In this document: positions 19,373 through 29,388 of the stretch, in pieces
Layout of the letters: each line of letters opens with the position of its first letter
Numbering within the stretch: the stretch's first letter is position 1
Source of the DNA: Dietzia timorensis
Lineage (GTDB): Bacteria > Actinomycetota > Actinomycetes > Mycobacteriales > Mycobacteriaceae
Reading direction: 5' to 3'
Assembly (NCBI RefSeq): GCF_001659785.1
Contig: NZ_CP015961.1
Coordinates: 1,984,001-2,048,000, forward strand
DNA: 64,000 nt
Notes under the pieces: generated by a model
Told to the model about the DNA's origin: nothing
Databases searched by the model: none
The model's input: only the letters and a program-made list of their open reading frames with translations
Position numbers and translations under genes: made by a program

Positions 19373-20293
19373 CTACAGCTCCGGACCGAACGCCTCGATT
19401 CCGCCGCTGGGGACGGTGAGGATCTCGTAGGAATCCTCGGTGACGACGATGGTGTGCTCGAACTGAGCGGTCCACTTCTTGTCCCGGGTCGTTACGGTCC
19501 AGTCGTCATCCCATACTTCGTACGCGAGCTCGCCGAGGTTGATCATCGGCTCGACCGTGAGAGTCATGCCGGGCTCGAGCTGCTGATGGTCGCCATCGGT
19601 GTCGTAGTGCAGCACGATGAGCCCATTATGGAATGTCGGGCCCACACCGTGGCCGGTGAAGTCGCGGACGACGTTGTATCCGAAGCGTTTGGCGTAGGAC
19701 TCGATGACCCGTCCGATGACGTTGATCTCACGGCCCGGGCGTATGGCCTTGATGCCGCGCATTGTTGCTTCGAGGGTGCGGGCCACGAGGTCGCGATGCT
19801 CTTGTGAGACGTCCCCGGCGAAGAACGTCGCGTTGGTGTCGCCGTGTACACCCTCGAAATATGCGGTGACGTCGACGTTGACGATGTCGCCGTCCTCGAT
19901 GACGGTGGTATCAGGGATGCCGTGGCAGATGACCTCGTTGAGCGAGACACAGCACGACTTGGGAAACTCGCGGTATCCGAGAGTGGATGGATAAGCTCCG
20001 TGCGAGACGAGGTATTCGTGGACGACCCGGTCGACCTCGTCGGTTGTCACACCCGGGGCGATGGCCCTGCCCGCCTCCACGAGTGCATCTGCGGCGATGC
20101 GGCTGGCAACGCGGACCTTCTCGATGACCTCGGGCGTCTGCACCCACGGCTCGCCGATGGCCTCGGCGACGGAGTCCTTCCAGGCGTACTCGGGGCGCTC
20201 GATAGATGCGGGTACCTCGCGGATCGGCGTCGGCTTGCCCGGTGTGAGTGGAGCGCGGGTGGACGATACATTGGCGTCAGACATGAGTTCCAT
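19373..20293 (-). CDS. map: Methionine aminopeptidase, type I
   Basis: Removes N-terminal Met from nascent proteins. The 306-residue protein has an N-terminal extension of about 45 residues with a Pro-rich linker, as in mycobacterial MapB. The catalytic pita-bread fold follows, with ICHGIPD, the metal ligands in [36 protein letters not shown] and [18 protein letters not shown] second in-frame ATG three codons in (20284, MSDANVS) is equally possible as the start. cobQ follows 4 bp downstream. Confidence 0.95.
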   Translation of the reverse strand: MELMSDANVSSTRAPLTPGKPTPIREVPASIERPEYAWKDSVAEAIGEPWVQTPEVIEKVRVASRIAADALVEAGRAIAPGVTTDEVDRVVHEYLVSHGAYPSTLGYREFPKSCCVSLNEVICHGIPDTTVIEDGDIVNVDVTAYFEGVHGDTNATFFAGDVSQEHRDLVARTLEATMRGIKAIRPGREINVIGRVIESYAKRFGYNVVRDFTGHGVGPTFHNGLIVLHYDTDGDHQQLEPGMTLTVEPMINLGELAYEVWDDDWTVTTRDKKWTAQFEHTIVVTEDSYEILTVPSGGIEAFGPEL

Positions 20294-20353
20294 CGTATCC
20301 CCGCGACAACCGATGCGCCCATCTCGGTTCGCGCCAGGAAGCGTGATCGACCG

Positions 20354-21223
20354 CTAGAACATCACGGTTGCATAGTCTGCGACATGATCGAATCCGCAGC
20401 GCTCGTACACCCGGCGTGCGGCGGTGTTGTAGGAATTGACCACGAGCGAGGGCACCACGTTCTCGGCCCGCAGGATGCGGCACAGCGCGGCGACCGCGCT
20501 GCTTGCGACCCCGGTGCCGCGAACCATCGGGTTCGTCCACACACCTTGGATCGTGGCCGTGGAGTATTCGCGCCCTACGACGTCTACCTTGAACGCCACT
20601 TCTGCCCCATGGTCGAGGTCGCAGATCCACGTCTGACGGTTGAGAAGATAGCGATAGACGCGATGGTGGTAGGCGGCGGCGTAGGGAGCGGTGAGCGGGT
20701 TCGCCCCGAGCTCCTCCTCATACATCGACGCCGCCGCGGGCAGGACCCGGTCGATTTCGCCGGGAGAGGCGAGGCGCAGTGACCCCACTCGGGTACGGGC
20801 GTCCGACGTCATGGGTGCTGGCGTTGGGTCTTCGCACTGCATGAGCATCTGGGTCGGGCGAATGTCCTTGGCCGGACCCCACGACGGCTCGAGCGCGTCC
20901 CACAGGGGCAGGACATTCTCTGCACGGCCATGAATGGAAGCCTTCGTGTACCGGGCCGAGACCAGCGAGTCGGCGAACATGTCCGCATCGCCCGGCTGCA
21001 TTCGGAACGGCACGATCCCGGCGCCGACGTAAAGCAGGCTCTTTTCCGGTTCGCTGCAGGAGAAGAAACTCGACACCACGCCACGCGGTGTGCGCCGCTC
21101 CTCGCGAATCCCGGCCACGATAGGCCCGGAGATCGGCGCCTCTTCCGCCAGGACCGGGAAAAGCACCGCTTGGTCATCCATATCCAAGCGGCGTGCCAGG
21201 CGAGGTTCGGCGTGAGTGGTCAT
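20354..21223 (-). CDS. GNAT family N-acetyltransferase with DUF4081 domain
   Basis: A 289-residue protein. The N-terminal half (1-150) matches the DUF4081-type domain found in Rv2867c-like proteins. The C-terminal half is a GNAT fold with acetyl-CoA loop VRGTGVASSAVAALC and the end motif NSYNTAARRVYERCGFDHV. The substrate is unknown. In related genomes this gene is followed downstream by map and preceded upstream by ispG; here rip1 lies upstream directly. AAAGG precedes the ATG. Family assignment is good, biological role open. Confidence 0.85.
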   Translation of the reverse strand: MTTHAEPRLARRLDMDDQAVLFPVLAEEAPISGPIVAGIREERRTPRGVVSSFFSCSEPEKSLLYVGAGIVPFRMQPGDADMFADSLVSARYTKASIHGRAENVLPLWDALEPSWGPAKDIRPTQMLMQCEDPTPAPMTSDARTRVGSLRLASPGEIDRVLPAAASMYEEELGANPLTAPYAAAYHHRVYRYLLNRQTWICDLDHGAEVAFKVDVVGREYSTATIQGVWTNPMVRGTGVASSAVAALCRILRAENVVPSLVVNSYNTAARRVYERCGFDHVADYATVMF

Positions 21224-21347
21224 GAGAATCGGGCCTTTCGCCGGCGGAGCTCGCCGGTCGGGCGTGGATTCATCTTAAACCGCCCTCCCACAGAACGCGT
21301 AACGAAAGCGGCAAAAAGATCTGCGCATGCGGCCGACTGGAACCGCG

Positions 21348-22565
21348 TTAGAGATTGAGCACCATCGGGTTGACGAAATCGGCAACGATGACAATGGCGC
21401 TGATCCCTATGAGGATCGCGAACACCCCCAGCGTGAGCGGCATGAGTTTCTCGTAATCGGCCGGTCCACCGGGTGCCAGGCCGCGCCGCTTACGCAGCGC
21501 GTCCCGAATCTTCTCGTAACAGATGACGGCGATGTGTCCGCCATCGAAAGGCACCAGCGGAATCAGGTTGAATCCGCCGATGAAGAAGTTGAGCGCGCCC
21601 AACAGGAGGAAGAACGACGCCCACATGCCGTGGTCGACGACCTGCCCGCCGATATGACTTGCACCGACGATCGACACCGGGCTGTCTTCTGCGCGCTCAC
21701 CACCAAATATCGACTGGGCCACTCCCGGGATCTTGGACGGGAAGGACGCGATTCCCTTGGCGGTTTCGACCATGATGTAGCCGGTATAGTGCACGGTTCC
21801 GCCGATCGCGCTGACCGGGCCGTATTCGGTGATGCCTCGGTACCGGGGATCGTCGAGCACGTGTTGCGGAACGGCATCGCCGTCCAGCCTGATTCCGAGG
21901 ACACCCTGTTGCGTCCCGTCGACCTCGCGAGAGGCGACGTCCGCCGTCAGATGCTCGGTGACGCCGCCGCGGTCCACGACGATTTCGACCTGCTGGCCCC
22001 CAAGGGACTCGACCGCGGTCGAGACGTCCGCCCACGAGGTGATGGGCACCGAATCGATTTCAACGAGCCGGTCGCCCGGCAGGACGCCCGCGTCACCGGC
22101 CGGGCCCGCACCGGTGCAGCCCTGCTCGATGCACTGGGTCTCCCCGACGACAGCCGGGATCTGGTCAACGGGAATGGGTTCCTGATCGATATTCGGCAGG
22201 CCCGCAGTGACAGCGACGCCGAAGAAAATGGCGAAGCCGAGGATGAAGTTCATGACGGGGCCGGCGAGCAGCACGATGATCCGCTGCCACGCCGGCTTAG
22301 AGTGCATCGCGCGCGGCTCGTCAGCCGGATCGAGTTCGTCGGAGGTCGTCATCCCGGCGATATCGCAGAACCCACCAACCGGCAGGGCCGCCAGCCCGTA
22401 CTCGGTTTCCCCGCGCCGAAAGGCAAACACCTTCGGTCCCATGCCCACATAGAAGCGGCGCACGAGCATCCCGAAGTGGCGTGCGGTGGAAAAGTGCCCG
22501 TACTCGTGCCAGACGATCGACACGATGATGCCGAACGCGAAGAGCACGATCCCAAAGATCAACAC
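21348..22565 (-). CDS. rip1: Site-2 intramembrane metalloprotease (Rip1/RseP family)
   Basis: An M50 zinc protease that cleaves transmembrane anti-sigma factors and similar substrates. The 405-residue protein has the HExxH motif HEYGH (20-24) in its first membrane segment. A PDZ domain (about 130-235) contains the substrate-binding loop GDAGVLPGDRLVEI, and the second active-site segment NLIPLVPFDGGHI provides the third zinc ligand Asp. Further hydrophobic segments lie near 95-115, 315-340 and the C-terminus. In Mycobacteriales the gene is usually flanked by dxr upstream and ispG downstream. Neither is present here. Confidence 0.94.
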   Translation of the reverse strand: MLIFGIVLFAFGIIVSIVWHEYGHFSTARHFGMLVRRFYVGMGPKVFAFRRGETEYGLAALPVGGFCDIAGMTTSDELDPADEPRAMHSKPAWQRIIVLLAGPVMNFILGFAIFFGVAVTAGLPNIDQEPIPVDQIPAVVGETQCIEQGCTGAGPAGDAGVLPGDRLVEIDSVPITSWADVSTAVESLGGQQVEIVVDRGGVTEHLTADVASREVDGTQQGVLGIRLDGDAVPQHVLDDPRYRGITEYGPVSAIGGTVHYTGYIMVETAKGIASFPSKIPGVAQSIFGGERAEDSPVSIVGASHIGGQVVDHGMWASFFLLLGALNFFIGGFNLIPLVPFDGGHIAVICYEKIRDALRKRRGLAPGGPADYEKLMPLTLGVFAILIGISAIVIVADFVNPMVLNL

Positions 22566-22872
22566 GGTGAATAAGACCCCTTGTCTGCGCTAACCGAGTC
22601 CGTGGCGGGCGCAGCTGTACCGCCGACTACGTAAACGAACGGATTCCCAAAGTAGTTTCCGAATACCCGCGCCCGGCGGAGGCGCGGCCAGTCGCCGGTG
22701 GGTTCTACGTTTATTGTCCACCCGCATCGCGGATGTGCAACACGAGACAAGCGAGTACTCGGGGGGTCGATGACCCGATTCGTCGAGTTCATATGGGATA
22801 CTCAGAGTCGACTGTCATGCCCGCACGAAGACATGACGCACAGATACTTCACTTTCAGGAGAAGAAGCAGCT
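22566..22872. other. Intergenic region between rip1 and the DUF2631 gene
   Basis: This 307-bp divergent intergenic region should hold the promoters of rip1 (minus) and the DUF2631 gene (plus). It contains a 10-bp palindrome CGAGTACTCG near 22753-22762 and, at its right end, the AGGAGAAGAAG ribosome-binding site. No remnant of dxr, normally upstream of rip1, is recognisable. I see no RNA gene. Confidence 0.5.
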
Positions 22873-23193
22873 ATGAGTTCGAGCGACTCCGGTCACGTCA
22901 AGGAAATCGTCAGGAACGGCATCAGCTCGATCGACGAGCCGTCGGTGAACTGGGGTTGGCACGGGTTCAGCCGCAAGTTCGGCAACGCAGTCGGCGTCTC
23001 GTTCGCGGTTTTCATGCTGCTCATGCTTTTCGGTAACCACATCGGCAATGTCGAGAACATCTATCTCGTGTCCATTGCGGTCGCCGTGTTCGTGATCATG
23101 GCGATCGCGACCAAACCGCATCCGCCGCGTCATTCTCCGAAGCGCAACAAGATCTTCACTCCGACCGATCCGGCGCACTACGCCAATAACTAG
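22873..23193 (+). CDS. DUF2631 small membrane protein
   Basis: A 106-residue protein of the DUF2631 family (Rv2876 in M. tuberculosis). Residues 1-35 are soluble and contain EPSVNWGWHGFSRKFGN. Two hydrophobic stretches follow (VGVSFAVFMLLMLFG, about 41-55, and YLVSIAVAVFVIMAIA, about 64-79), and the tail is Pro/Lys/His-rich. It is probably an inner-membrane protein with two spans. Function is unknown. An AGGAG site precedes the ATG, and a strong hairpin terminator follows, so it is monocistronic. Confidence 0.85.
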   Translation: MSSSDSGHVKEIVRNGISSIDEPSVNWGWHGFSRKFGNAVGVSFAVFMLLMLFGNHIGNVENIYLVSIAVAVFVIMAIATKPHPPRHSPKRNKIFTPTDPAHYANN

Positions 23194-23230
23194 GCGCAGC
23201 TGTTCGGAAAACTTCGAGACGAACACGCGC

Positions 23231-23268
23231 AAAGCGGCTCACCCTTTCTCCAAGGTGAGCCGCTTTTT
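23231..23268 (+). terminator. Rho-independent terminator after the DUF2631 gene
   Basis: A 13-bp perfect stem, AAAGCGGCTCACC (23231-23243) and GGTGAGCCGCTTT (23254-23266), has a 10-nt loop and is followed by a T-run. It lies 38 bp past the DUF2631 stop. The rlmN gene converging from the right ends at 23279, so the hairpin may stop both transcripts. Confidence 0.9.
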
Positions 23269-23278
23269 CGTGTGTCCG

Positions 23279-24400
23279 CTAGGAAGACGAATCCGCAGCG
23301 AGCTGCCCGCACGCGGCGGCGATGTCTTGACCTCGGGTATCGCGCACCGTGCACGACACGCCTTGTCGCTCCACCGCCGCCACGAAGGCGTCCTGCTGTG
23401 CCTTCGGGCTGGCGTCCCACTTGCTGCCCGGGGTCGGGTTCAGCGGGATCACGTTGACGTGGGCGTACTGCCCGAGCGCCTTGTGCAGCTTCTGCCCGAG
23501 TAGCTCTCCACGCCACACCTGGTCGTTGATGTCCCGAATCAAGGCGTACTCGATGGAGACGCGGCGTCCGGTGGCGTCGGCGAAGTAGCGAGCCGCGTCG
23601 AGCACTTCGTCGACGGGCCACCGGTTGTTCACGGGAACGAGGGTGTCACGCAGTTCGTCGTCCGGAGTGTGGAGGGACACGGCGAGGGTGACGTGGAGGC
23701 CCTCGTCGGCGAGGCGACGAATCGCAGGCGCGAGTCCCACGGTGGATACTGTCACGTTTCGCTGCGACAGCCCGAAGCCCTCCGGCTCCGGCGCGATCAT
23801 GCGTTTGACGGCGGCGACGACACGCTTGTAATTGGCCAGTGGCTCCCCCATACCCATGAACACGACGTTCGACAGGCGGCCGGGGCCCCCGTCGAGGTCG
23901 CCATTGCGCATGGCCGCGGCAGCGATCCGGAACTGCTCGAGGATCTCGGCGGTGGACAGATTGCGCTGTAGCCCACCCTGACCGGTGGCGCAGAACGGGC
24001 ACGCCATCCCACATCCGGCCTGGCTCGACACGCACAGCGTTGCGCGATCGGGGTACCGCATGAGCACCGACTCGACGAGGGAGCCGTCGTGCAGTTTCCA
24101 CAAGGTCTTTCGCGTGGCGCCGCCGTCAGCGGTCTGGTCCCGGATGTCGGTAAAGAGCTGCGGGAACAGCTCTTCGGCGACGCCGTCTCGCGCGCCTGCG
24201 GGAAGGTCGGTCATCTCTGCCGGATCTGCAGAGAGACGGCTGAAGTAGTGGTTTGCCAGTTGCTTGGAACGGAACGCAGGAAGCCCGAGGCCGCGAATGG
24301 CTTCGGTTCGTTCGGCATCCGTGAGGTCCGCCAGGTGTTTGGGTGGCATTCCCATTTTCGGCTTCGGCGCATCAAACACGAGGGGTAGTTCTTTAGGCAC
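23279..24400 (-). CDS. rlmN: 23S rRNA (A2503-C2) / tRNA (A37-C2) methyltransferase RlmN
   Basis: A radical SAM enzyme that methylates C2 of A2503 in 23S rRNA and A37 in some tRNAs. The 373-residue protein has the cluster-binding CxxxCxxC motif CGMACPFC (C130, C134, C137). [16 protein letters not shown] and [13 protein letters not shown] form the SAM-binding barrel. The C-terminal Cys in AACGQLA (C364) corresponds to the methyl-carrying Cys of the family. The start is GTG 24400. It converges on the DUF2631 gene and is divergent from the LapA-like gene. Confidence 0.95.
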   Translation of the reverse strand: MPKELPLVFDAPKPKMGMPPKHLADLTDAERTEAIRGLGLPAFRSKQLANHYFSRLSADPAEMTDLPAGARDGVAEELFPQLFTDIRDQTADGGATRKTLWKLHDGSLVESVLMRYPDRATLCVSSQAGCGMACPFCATGQGGLQRNLSTAEILEQFRIAAAAMRNGDLDGGPGRLSNVVFMGMGEPLANYKRVVAAVKRMIAPEPEGFGLSQRNVTVSTVGLAPAIRRLADEGLHVTLAVSLHTPDDELRDTLVPVNNRWPVDEVLDAARYFADATGRRVSIEYALIRDINDQVWRGELLGQKLHKALGQYAHVNVIPLNPTPGSKWDASPKAQQDAFVAAVERQGVSCTVRDTRGQDIAAACGQLAADSSS

Positions 24401-24481
24401 GCCTTTAGATTCTCCCCTTTTTGTTCGTCAAATGCATATCGGTCCCAACCGATTTGGGATAGGCCGTATACATTTACCTAC

Positions 24482-24955
24482 ATGAATAATCCGACACACG
24501 ATAACGAATCGAACCCGGCCGCCCCGTCGGAGCCCGGCGTGGGCCCAGATCCCGTAGCGCCCGCTGCCTTTGACGATGCACAACCGGCCGGTCCCCACGC
24601 GGGCGACGTCCAGCTGCCCGATTCGGCAGTCGCGGGCGCTGAGGGTACTTCGGGGTCGCCGACCCCGGTAAACACCTCAGGTGGGGGGCCCGGTTCGGCG
24701 TGGGTGACGCTCGTCATCGGTGCCATCCTCCTCATCCTGCTGCTCGTCTTCGTGCTGCAGAACCAGGACAGCCTCGATGTGCAGTTCATCTCCTGGGAGT
24801 TCAGCATGCCCGCCGGTGTGCTGATCCTTCTCGCCGCCATCGTCGGCGCCCTGGTGATGGCGCTTGTCGCGGCGATGCGCATCTTCCAACTCCGCCATCG
24901 CGCGCGCCGCGCGAACAAATCAATGGGCACGAAGAAGAAGGGCCGTAAGCGCTAG
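24482..24955 (+). CDS. LapA (DUF1049) domain membrane protein
   Basis: A 157-residue protein. The first 70 residues form an acidic, Pro/Ala-rich, probably disordered cytoplasmic tail. Two membrane segments follow (WVTLVIGAILLILLLVFVLQN and MPAGVLILLAAIVGALVMALV) separated by the short QDSLDVQFISWEFS link typical of the LapA/DUF1049 family. The C-terminus is strongly basic (KKKGRKR). The family is named from E. coli LapA, which acts in LPS control; actinobacteria lack LPS, so the role here is unknown. Its TAG stop and the cdsA stop on the other strand share the palindrome CTAG. Confidence 0.8.
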   Translation: MNNPTHDNESNPAAPSEPGVGPDPVAPAAFDDAQPAGPHAGDVQLPDSAVAGAEGTSGSPTPVNTSGGGPGSAWVTLVIGAILLILLLVFVLQNQDSLDVQFISWEFSMPAGVLILLAAIVGALVMALVAAMRIFQLRHRARRANKSMGTKKKGRKR

Positions 24956-25812
24956 ATGAGGTAGTGCACGAACACCCATGCCATGACGGCGGCGGGCAGG
25001 ACCGAATCGAGTCGATCCATCAGCCCGCCGTGTCCTGGCAGAAGCGTTCCCATATCCTTGATTCCCAGGTCTCGCTTGACCTGCGATTCCACAAGATCGC
25101 CGAGGCTGGCGGCGAGCACGGTCGCAACGCCGAGAAGACCACCGATCCACAGGTTTTCTTCCAGCAAGAGCCAGAACACGAGCACGCCCCCGGCCACGCC
25201 GAAGACCATCGACCCCGCGAATCCCTCCCATGACTTCTTCGGACTGATTGCCGGAGCCATCGGATGCTTGCCGAAGAGCACTCCAGCGGCATAGCCACCG
25301 ACATCCGAGCACACCACGAGTGCAATCAGTGTGACCACGTATTTTCCGCCGTGCTCGCCATTGACGAGCATCGCCCCGCAGGCTCCGGGAATCGCGATCC
25401 ATGCGAGGACGAAGATCGACGCCGATACATCGCGCAGGTAGTTCTTCGGTGGCTCGTGAAGTCCGCGGATGAATAGTCGCCAAACCAAGATAACGACGAC
25501 CGATACCGCGAACGCGGCGAAAGCACCGGTCGCCCCGAGAGGCCACGCGAGCCAAATCATCGCCTGGCTTGCCACGAGCAGAGGGATGAATGGAAGCCGG
25601 AACTTCGCCTGTCGAAGCCGTTTGAAGACTTCCCACAACGCCAGAGAGACGGCGACGGCTGCCACGACGTACCAGAGCCGCGAGTTCCAGGCGACTGAAA
25701 TTGCCACGACGGCCCCGAGGAACACGCCGACCGGGATTGCTCGGGTTAGGTCGCGGCCTGCCCGGGACTGCTTCGGCGGCGAACCGGGAGGCCCTGCGGG
25801 TGCCAAATCCAC
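24952..25812 (-). CDS. cdsA: Phosphatidate cytidylyltransferase (CDP-diacylglycerol synthase)
   Basis: Makes CDP-diacylglycerol from phosphatidic acid and CTP, the precursor of PI, PIMs and cardiolipin. The 286-residue polytopic membrane protein has about eight hydrophobic segments and the CTP-transferase signature near its C-terminus (GDLVESQVKRDLGIKDMG, then PGHGGLMDRLDS). A hydrophilic N-terminal tail of about 25 residues precedes the first span. It lies 63 bp downstream of frr in the pyrH-frr-cdsA unit. The start is GTG 25812. It converges on the LapA-like gene with a 4-bp overlap. Confidence 0.95.
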   Translation of the reverse strand: MDLAPAGPPGSPPKQSRAGRDLTRAIPVGVFLGAVVAISVAWNSRLWYVVAAVAVSLALWEVFKRLRQAKFRLPFIPLLVASQAMIWLAWPLGATGAFAAFAVSVVVILVWRLFIRGLHEPPKNYLRDVSASIFVLAWIAIPGACGAMLVNGEHGGKYVVTLIALVVCSDVGGYAAGVLFGKHPMAPAISPKKSWEGFAGSMVFGVAGGVLVFWLLLEENLWIGGLLGVATVLAASLGDLVESQVKRDLGIKDMGTLLPGHGGLMDRLDSVLPAAVMAWVFVHYLI

Positions 25813-25875
25813 GGCGATCTAACTCCGATCTGTCGAACTATGGCCCGTATTCTCGTGCGAACTAGGAGGGGACGG

Positions 25876-26433
25876 CTACACCTCCATCAGTTCGTCTTCC
25901 TTCCGCTTCACCAAATCGTCGACCTCGCTCACGTATTTCGACGTCGCGGCGTCGAGGTCCTTTTCTGCGGCGTTGCCCTCGTCTTCGCCTGCCTCGCCAT
26001 CTTTCACGATCCGCTTGATCTCGTCCATACCCTTGCGGCGAATGCCGCGGATCGCGATGCGGCCATCCTCAGCCTTGGACTTGGCCTGCTTGACGAGATC
26101 GCGCCGACGTTCCTCGGTGAGCTGAGGAACGGTGACACGCAGCACCTGACCGTCGTTCGTCGGGTTGACGCCGAGGTCGGAATTGCGAATAGCTTGTTCG
26201 ATGTTGCCGATCTGTCCCAGCTCGTAGGGTTTGATGAGCAGCATGCGAGGCTCGGGAACGGAAATCGTCGCCATCTGCGTAATCGGCGTATACATTCCGT
26301 AGTACTCGGCCTGCACTCGACTGAACATCCCCGGGTTGGCCCGGCCGGTGCGGATGGCGGAAAGCTCGTCGCGAACGTGGTTCACGGCCTTTTCCATCTT
26401 CTCTTCGGCTTCGAGCATTGCTTCGTCAAACAT
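25876..26433 (-). CDS. frr: Ribosome recycling factor
   Basis: With EF-G, RRF splits post-termination ribosomes. The 185-residue protein starts [17 protein letters not shown] and contains the diagnostic [14 protein letters not shown] and the [16 protein letters not shown] region, with the usual all-helical stalk and small barrel. I chose ATG 26433, which gives the family length of 185 and has AAAGGAC upstream; an in-frame ATG at 26457 would add eight residues. It lies between pyrH (83 bp upstream) and cdsA. Confidence 0.96.
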   Translation of the reverse strand: MFDEAMLEAEEKMEKAVNHVRDELSAIRTGRANPGMFSRVQAEYYGMYTPITQMATISVPEPRMLLIKPYELGQIGNIEQAIRNSDLGVNPTNDGQVLRVTVPQLTEERRRDLVKQAKSKAEDGRIAIRGIRRKGMDEIKRIVKDGEAGEDEGNAAEKDLDAATSKYVSEVDDLVKRKEDELMEV

Positions 26434-26516
26434 CGCGGGTCCTTTGCGGGGTATCAATCTGTGCTAGTCGGATAGTCCGACACCTGAGTTTAGTCTCTCG
26501 GCCGAGCCGGCGAGGT

Positions 26517-27239
26517 CTATGTGGCGACAAGCGTGCCGATCTGCTTACCTGCCACTGCTGCTGCCACGTTTCCCTCGACGAGAAGGTTGAACACCTGGAT
26601 CGGCATGTTGTTGTCCATACACAGGGAGAAAGCGGTGGCGTCGGCGACCTTGAGTTCTTTCTCGATAACCTCGCGGTGGGTAATCTTGTCGAAGAGCTCG
26701 GCGTCGGGATTCGTGCGCGGATCGTCGGAGTACACGCCGTCGACGCCCTTGGCCATGAGGAGGACCTCCGCCTTGACCTCGAGTGCACGCTGCGCGGCTG
26801 TCGTGTCGGTGGAGAAATACGGCATTCCCATGCCGGCACCGAAGATGACGACGCGTCCCTTTTCCATGTGGCGGATCGCGCGCAGCGGGATGTAGGGCTC
26901 GGCGACCTGCCCCATCGTGATCGCGGTCTGCACGCGCGTATCGATGCCCTCTTGTTCGAGGAAGTCCTGCAGCGCGAGGCAGTTCATCACAGTGCCGAGC
27001 ATGCCCATGTAGTCCGAGCGCGCACGGTCCAGCCCGCGCTGTTGCAGCTGTGCGCCGCGGAAGAAGTTGCCGCCACCGATGACGATACAGATCTGCGTGC
27101 CACTCTTGGCGACCTCGGCGATCTGACGGGCTACGGATTGGACCACATCGGGATCGATTCCGACGGCTCCGCCACCGAACATTTCACCGCCAAGCTTCAA
27201 CATGACACGCGTGTAGCCGGTGTCCGACTCGTTAGTCAT
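26517..27239 (-). CDS. pyrH: UMP kinase
   Basis: Phosphorylates UMP to UDP; an amino-acid-kinase-fold enzyme, hexameric in bacteria and usually regulated by GTP and UTP. The 240-residue product has [38 protein letters not shown] and the [22 protein letters not shown] regions typical of PyrH. The start at ATG 27239 is supported by an AAGGAGCGAG ribosome-binding site just before it; an ATG at 27287 would add 16 unrelated residues. It is preceded by a strong hairpin terminator behind tsf, so it begins a new pyrH-frr-cdsA transcription unit. Confidence 0.96.
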   Translation of the reverse strand: MTNESDTGYTRVMLKLGGEMFGGGAVGIDPDVVQSVARQIAEVAKSGTQICIVIGGGNFFRGAQLQQRGLDRARSDYMGMLGTVMNCLALQDFLEQEGIDTRVQTAITMGQVAEPYIPLRAIRHMEKGRVVIFGAGMGMPYFSTDTTAAQRALEVKAEVLLMAKGVDGVYSDDPRTNPDAELFDKITHREVIEKELKVADATAFSLCMDNNMPIQVFNLLVEGNVAAAVAGKQIGTLVAT

Positions 27240-27354
27240 CTCGCTCCTTGAATCGTGCTCTGCGATCAATTTCTCTATCGACACCATCTTGCCTCATTGC
27301 CGTTTCAGCCCGATTGGCCGGTGACGACTGCGGCGTTGCCATGCCCGGACACGG

Positions 27355-27392
27355 TTCAGGCACCTGGTCGATGTCGACTCCAGGTGCCTGAA
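27355..27392 (-). terminator. Hairpin terminator downstream of tsf
   Basis: A 13-bp perfect inverted repeat TTCAGGCACCTGG (27355-27367) / CCAGGTGCCTGAA (27380-27392) with a 12-nt loop lies 33 bp past the tsf stop. There is no T-run. It separates rpsB-tsf from pyrH-frr-cdsA. Confidence 0.8.
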
Positions 27393-27425
27393 CACTATGT
27401 GCGTAACGATCGCCGCAGGAAAGCC

Positions 27426-28250
27426 TTACTCCTGGCCGACCTCGAAACGCTCGAACGCGGTGACCTTGGCGCCGGCCTCCTCGAGGAGCGCGCCGACGGT
27501 CTTCTTGTTGTCGGAGACCGACGGCTGATCGAGCAGCGCAACGTCCTTGAAGAAGCCGTTGAGGCGTCCCTCGACGATCTTCGGCAGAGCCTGTTCGGGC
27601 TTGCCCTCTTCCTTGGCGGTGGCCTCGGCGATATCGCGCTCCTTGGCAATGACGTCCTCGGGTACATCATCGCGGGAGACATACTTGGCCTTGAGAGCGG
27701 CGATCTGCATCGCGGCGGTGCGAGCGGCCTCGGCAGCGGCCTCGGAGTCACCGGTGTAGGACACCATGACGCCGACGGCCGGCGGCAGGTCGGACGAGCG
27801 CTTGTGCAGGTAGGTTGCGACCGGACCCTCGTAAGAGGCCACGCGGCGGAGGACGAGCTTCTCGCCGGTCTTGGCGGAGAACGCGGTGACGGCCTCGGAG
27901 ACGGGCTGGCCGTCGAGGTCCGCAGCTTCGAGAGCGGCAAGGTCGGCAACCTTGTTCGCGGCGGCGACGCCGACGATCTTGTCCGCGAGCTCGATGAACT
28001 CGGCGGACTTCGCGACGAAGTCGGTTTCCGAGTTGAGCTCGATCATGTAGCCGTCCTTGATGGTGACGAGGCCTTCGGCGGTCGAGCGACCGGCGCGCTT
28101 GCCCACGTCCTTCGCACCCTTGATGCGAAGAAGCTCTACGGCCTTGTCGAAGTCTCCGTCCGAATCGACAAGTGCGTTCTTGCAGTCCATCATTCCGGAG
28201 CCGGTGAGCTCGCGAAGACGCTTGACGTCGGCAGCGGTGTAGTTCGCCAT
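27426..28250 (-). CDS. tsf: Elongation factor Ts
   Basis: The nucleotide-exchange factor for EF-Tu. The 274-residue protein begins [27 protein letters not shown], the UBA-like N-terminal domain. The EF-Tu-contacting [10 protein letters not shown] motif (about 73-82) and a two-part dimerisation domain follow, ending in [12 protein letters not shown]. It lies 277 bp downstream of rpsB with a strong hairpin in between, so it can be made from a partly terminated rpsB transcript or from its own promoter. A hairpin also follows it. Confidence 0.97.
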   Translation of the reverse strand: MANYTAADVKRLRELTGSGMMDCKNALVDSDGDFDKAVELLRIKGAKDVGKRAGRSTAEGLVTIKDGYMIELNSETDFVAKSAEFIELADKIVGVAAANKVADLAALEAADLDGQPVSEAVTAFSAKTGEKLVLRRVASYEGPVATYLHKRSSDLPPAVGVMVSYTGDSEAAAEAARTAAMQIAALKAKYVSRDDVPEDVIAKERDIAEATAKEEGKPEQALPKIVEGRLNGFFKDVALLDQPSVSDNKKTVGALLEEAGAKVTAFERFEVGQE

Positions 28251-28460
28251 GTTGGGGCGACCCTCCTTGGGTATTTTGATTTCGTCAATCTCGGCTTGGG
28301 TAAAAGTCTTGAATTTTCCGCGTGGCTTCAGCGGAATGGACAGCCCATTCCCTCACCAGGTTAAGGCACTATGCCCTACAGGGTGCGCGCAACCCGGGTG
28401 AACTCGTGGCGAGACACGGCTGAACGCACGATGGTCGGACGCGGAACGAGAGCACAACAC

Positions 28461-28500
28461 GGGCCCGGTACCAGCCACTCGAGTAGCTGGCACCGGGCCC
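28461..28500 (-). terminator. Hairpin between rpsB and tsf (terminator or attenuator)
   Basis: A 15-bp stem with one mismatch, GGGCCCGGTACCAGC (28461-28475) with GCTGGCACCGGGCCC (28486-28500), has a 10-nt loop and lies 27 bp past the rpsB stop. It lacks a T-run. It could reduce transcription into tsf, setting the S2 to EF-Ts ratio. Confidence 0.75.
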
Positions 28501-28527
28501 TGGTGTTAGCGCTGCATGCGCGAGAAC

Positions 28528-29388
28528 CTACTTGGTGTCCGCAGCGGGAGCCTCGGCGGCCGGCGCGTCCTGCGCAGCAGCCGGAGCGGCATCCTCGGTG
28601 GTGGCAGCTGCTTCGGCCTCAGCCGTCACGGCGTCGAGCTGTTCGGTCTCCCACTCGGCGAGCGGCTCGGCCTCTTCGCCCTTGTTGCCTTCCTTCGCAG
28701 CCGAGCGGGCCTTGAGGCCCTCGGCGACGGCAGAGGCGACGACGCGGGTGAGCACGTCGACGGAGCGGATGGCGTCATCGTTCGCCGGGATCGGGTAGTC
28801 GACAACATCCGGGTCGCAGTTCGTGTCGAGGATCGCGACAACCGGGATACCCAGCTTGCGAGCCTCGTCGACGGCGATGTGCTCCTTGTTGGTGTCGACG
28901 ATCCACACGACGGAAGGAATCTTCGACATCTCGCGCATACCGCCGAGGGTGCGGGCGAGCTTGTTCTTCTCACGCGTGAGCATGAGGATTTCCTTCTTGG
29001 TGCGGCCCTCGAAGCCACCGGTCTGCTCCATCGACTCGAGCTCCTTGAGGCGCAAGAGGCGCTGGTGCACGGTCTGGAAGTTGGTGAGCATGCCGCCGAG
29101 CCAACGCTGGTTGACATACGGCATGCCGACCTTCGTCGCCTCTTCGGCGATAGCTTCCTGTGCCTGCTTCTTCGTGCCGACGAAGAGCACGGTGCCGCCG
29201 TGGGCCACGGACTCCTTGACGAATTCGTAGGCCTGATCGATGTAGGTCAGCGTCTGCTGAAGATCGATGATGTAGATGCCGTTGCGGTCGGTGAAGATGA
29301 AACGCCTCATCTTCGGGTTCCAGCGACGGGTCTGGTGGCCAAAGTGTGCACCTGCATCGAGCAGTTGCTTCATGGAAACGACAGCCAT
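28528..29388 (-). CDS. rpsB: 30S ribosomal protein S2
   Basis: S2 is a late-assembling small-subunit protein. The 286-residue product starts [27 protein letters not shown] and contains [24 protein letters not shown] and [12 protein letters not shown], all diagnostic. The C-terminal 55 residues form an Ala/Glu-rich tail not found in E. coli S2 but common in actinobacteria. The frame stays open 66 codons upstream (to 29586), but those residues have no homology, so ATG 29388 is chosen. The Shine-Dalgarno sequence is weak (CTCAAAG). Confidence 0.97.
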   Translation of the reverse strand: MAVVSMKQLLDAGAHFGHQTRRWNPKMRRFIFTDRNGIYIIDLQQTLTYIDQAYEFVKESVAHGGTVLFVGTKKQAQEAIAEEATKVGMPYVNQRWLGGMLTNFQTVHQRLLRLKELESMEQTGGFEGRTKKEILMLTREKNKLARTLGGMREMSKIPSVVWIVDTNKEHIAVDEARKLGIPVVAILDTNCDPDVVDYPIPANDDAIRSVDVLTRVVASAVAEGLKARSAAKEGNKGEEAEPLAEWETEQLDAVTAEAEAAATTEDAAPAAAQDAPAAEAPAADTK

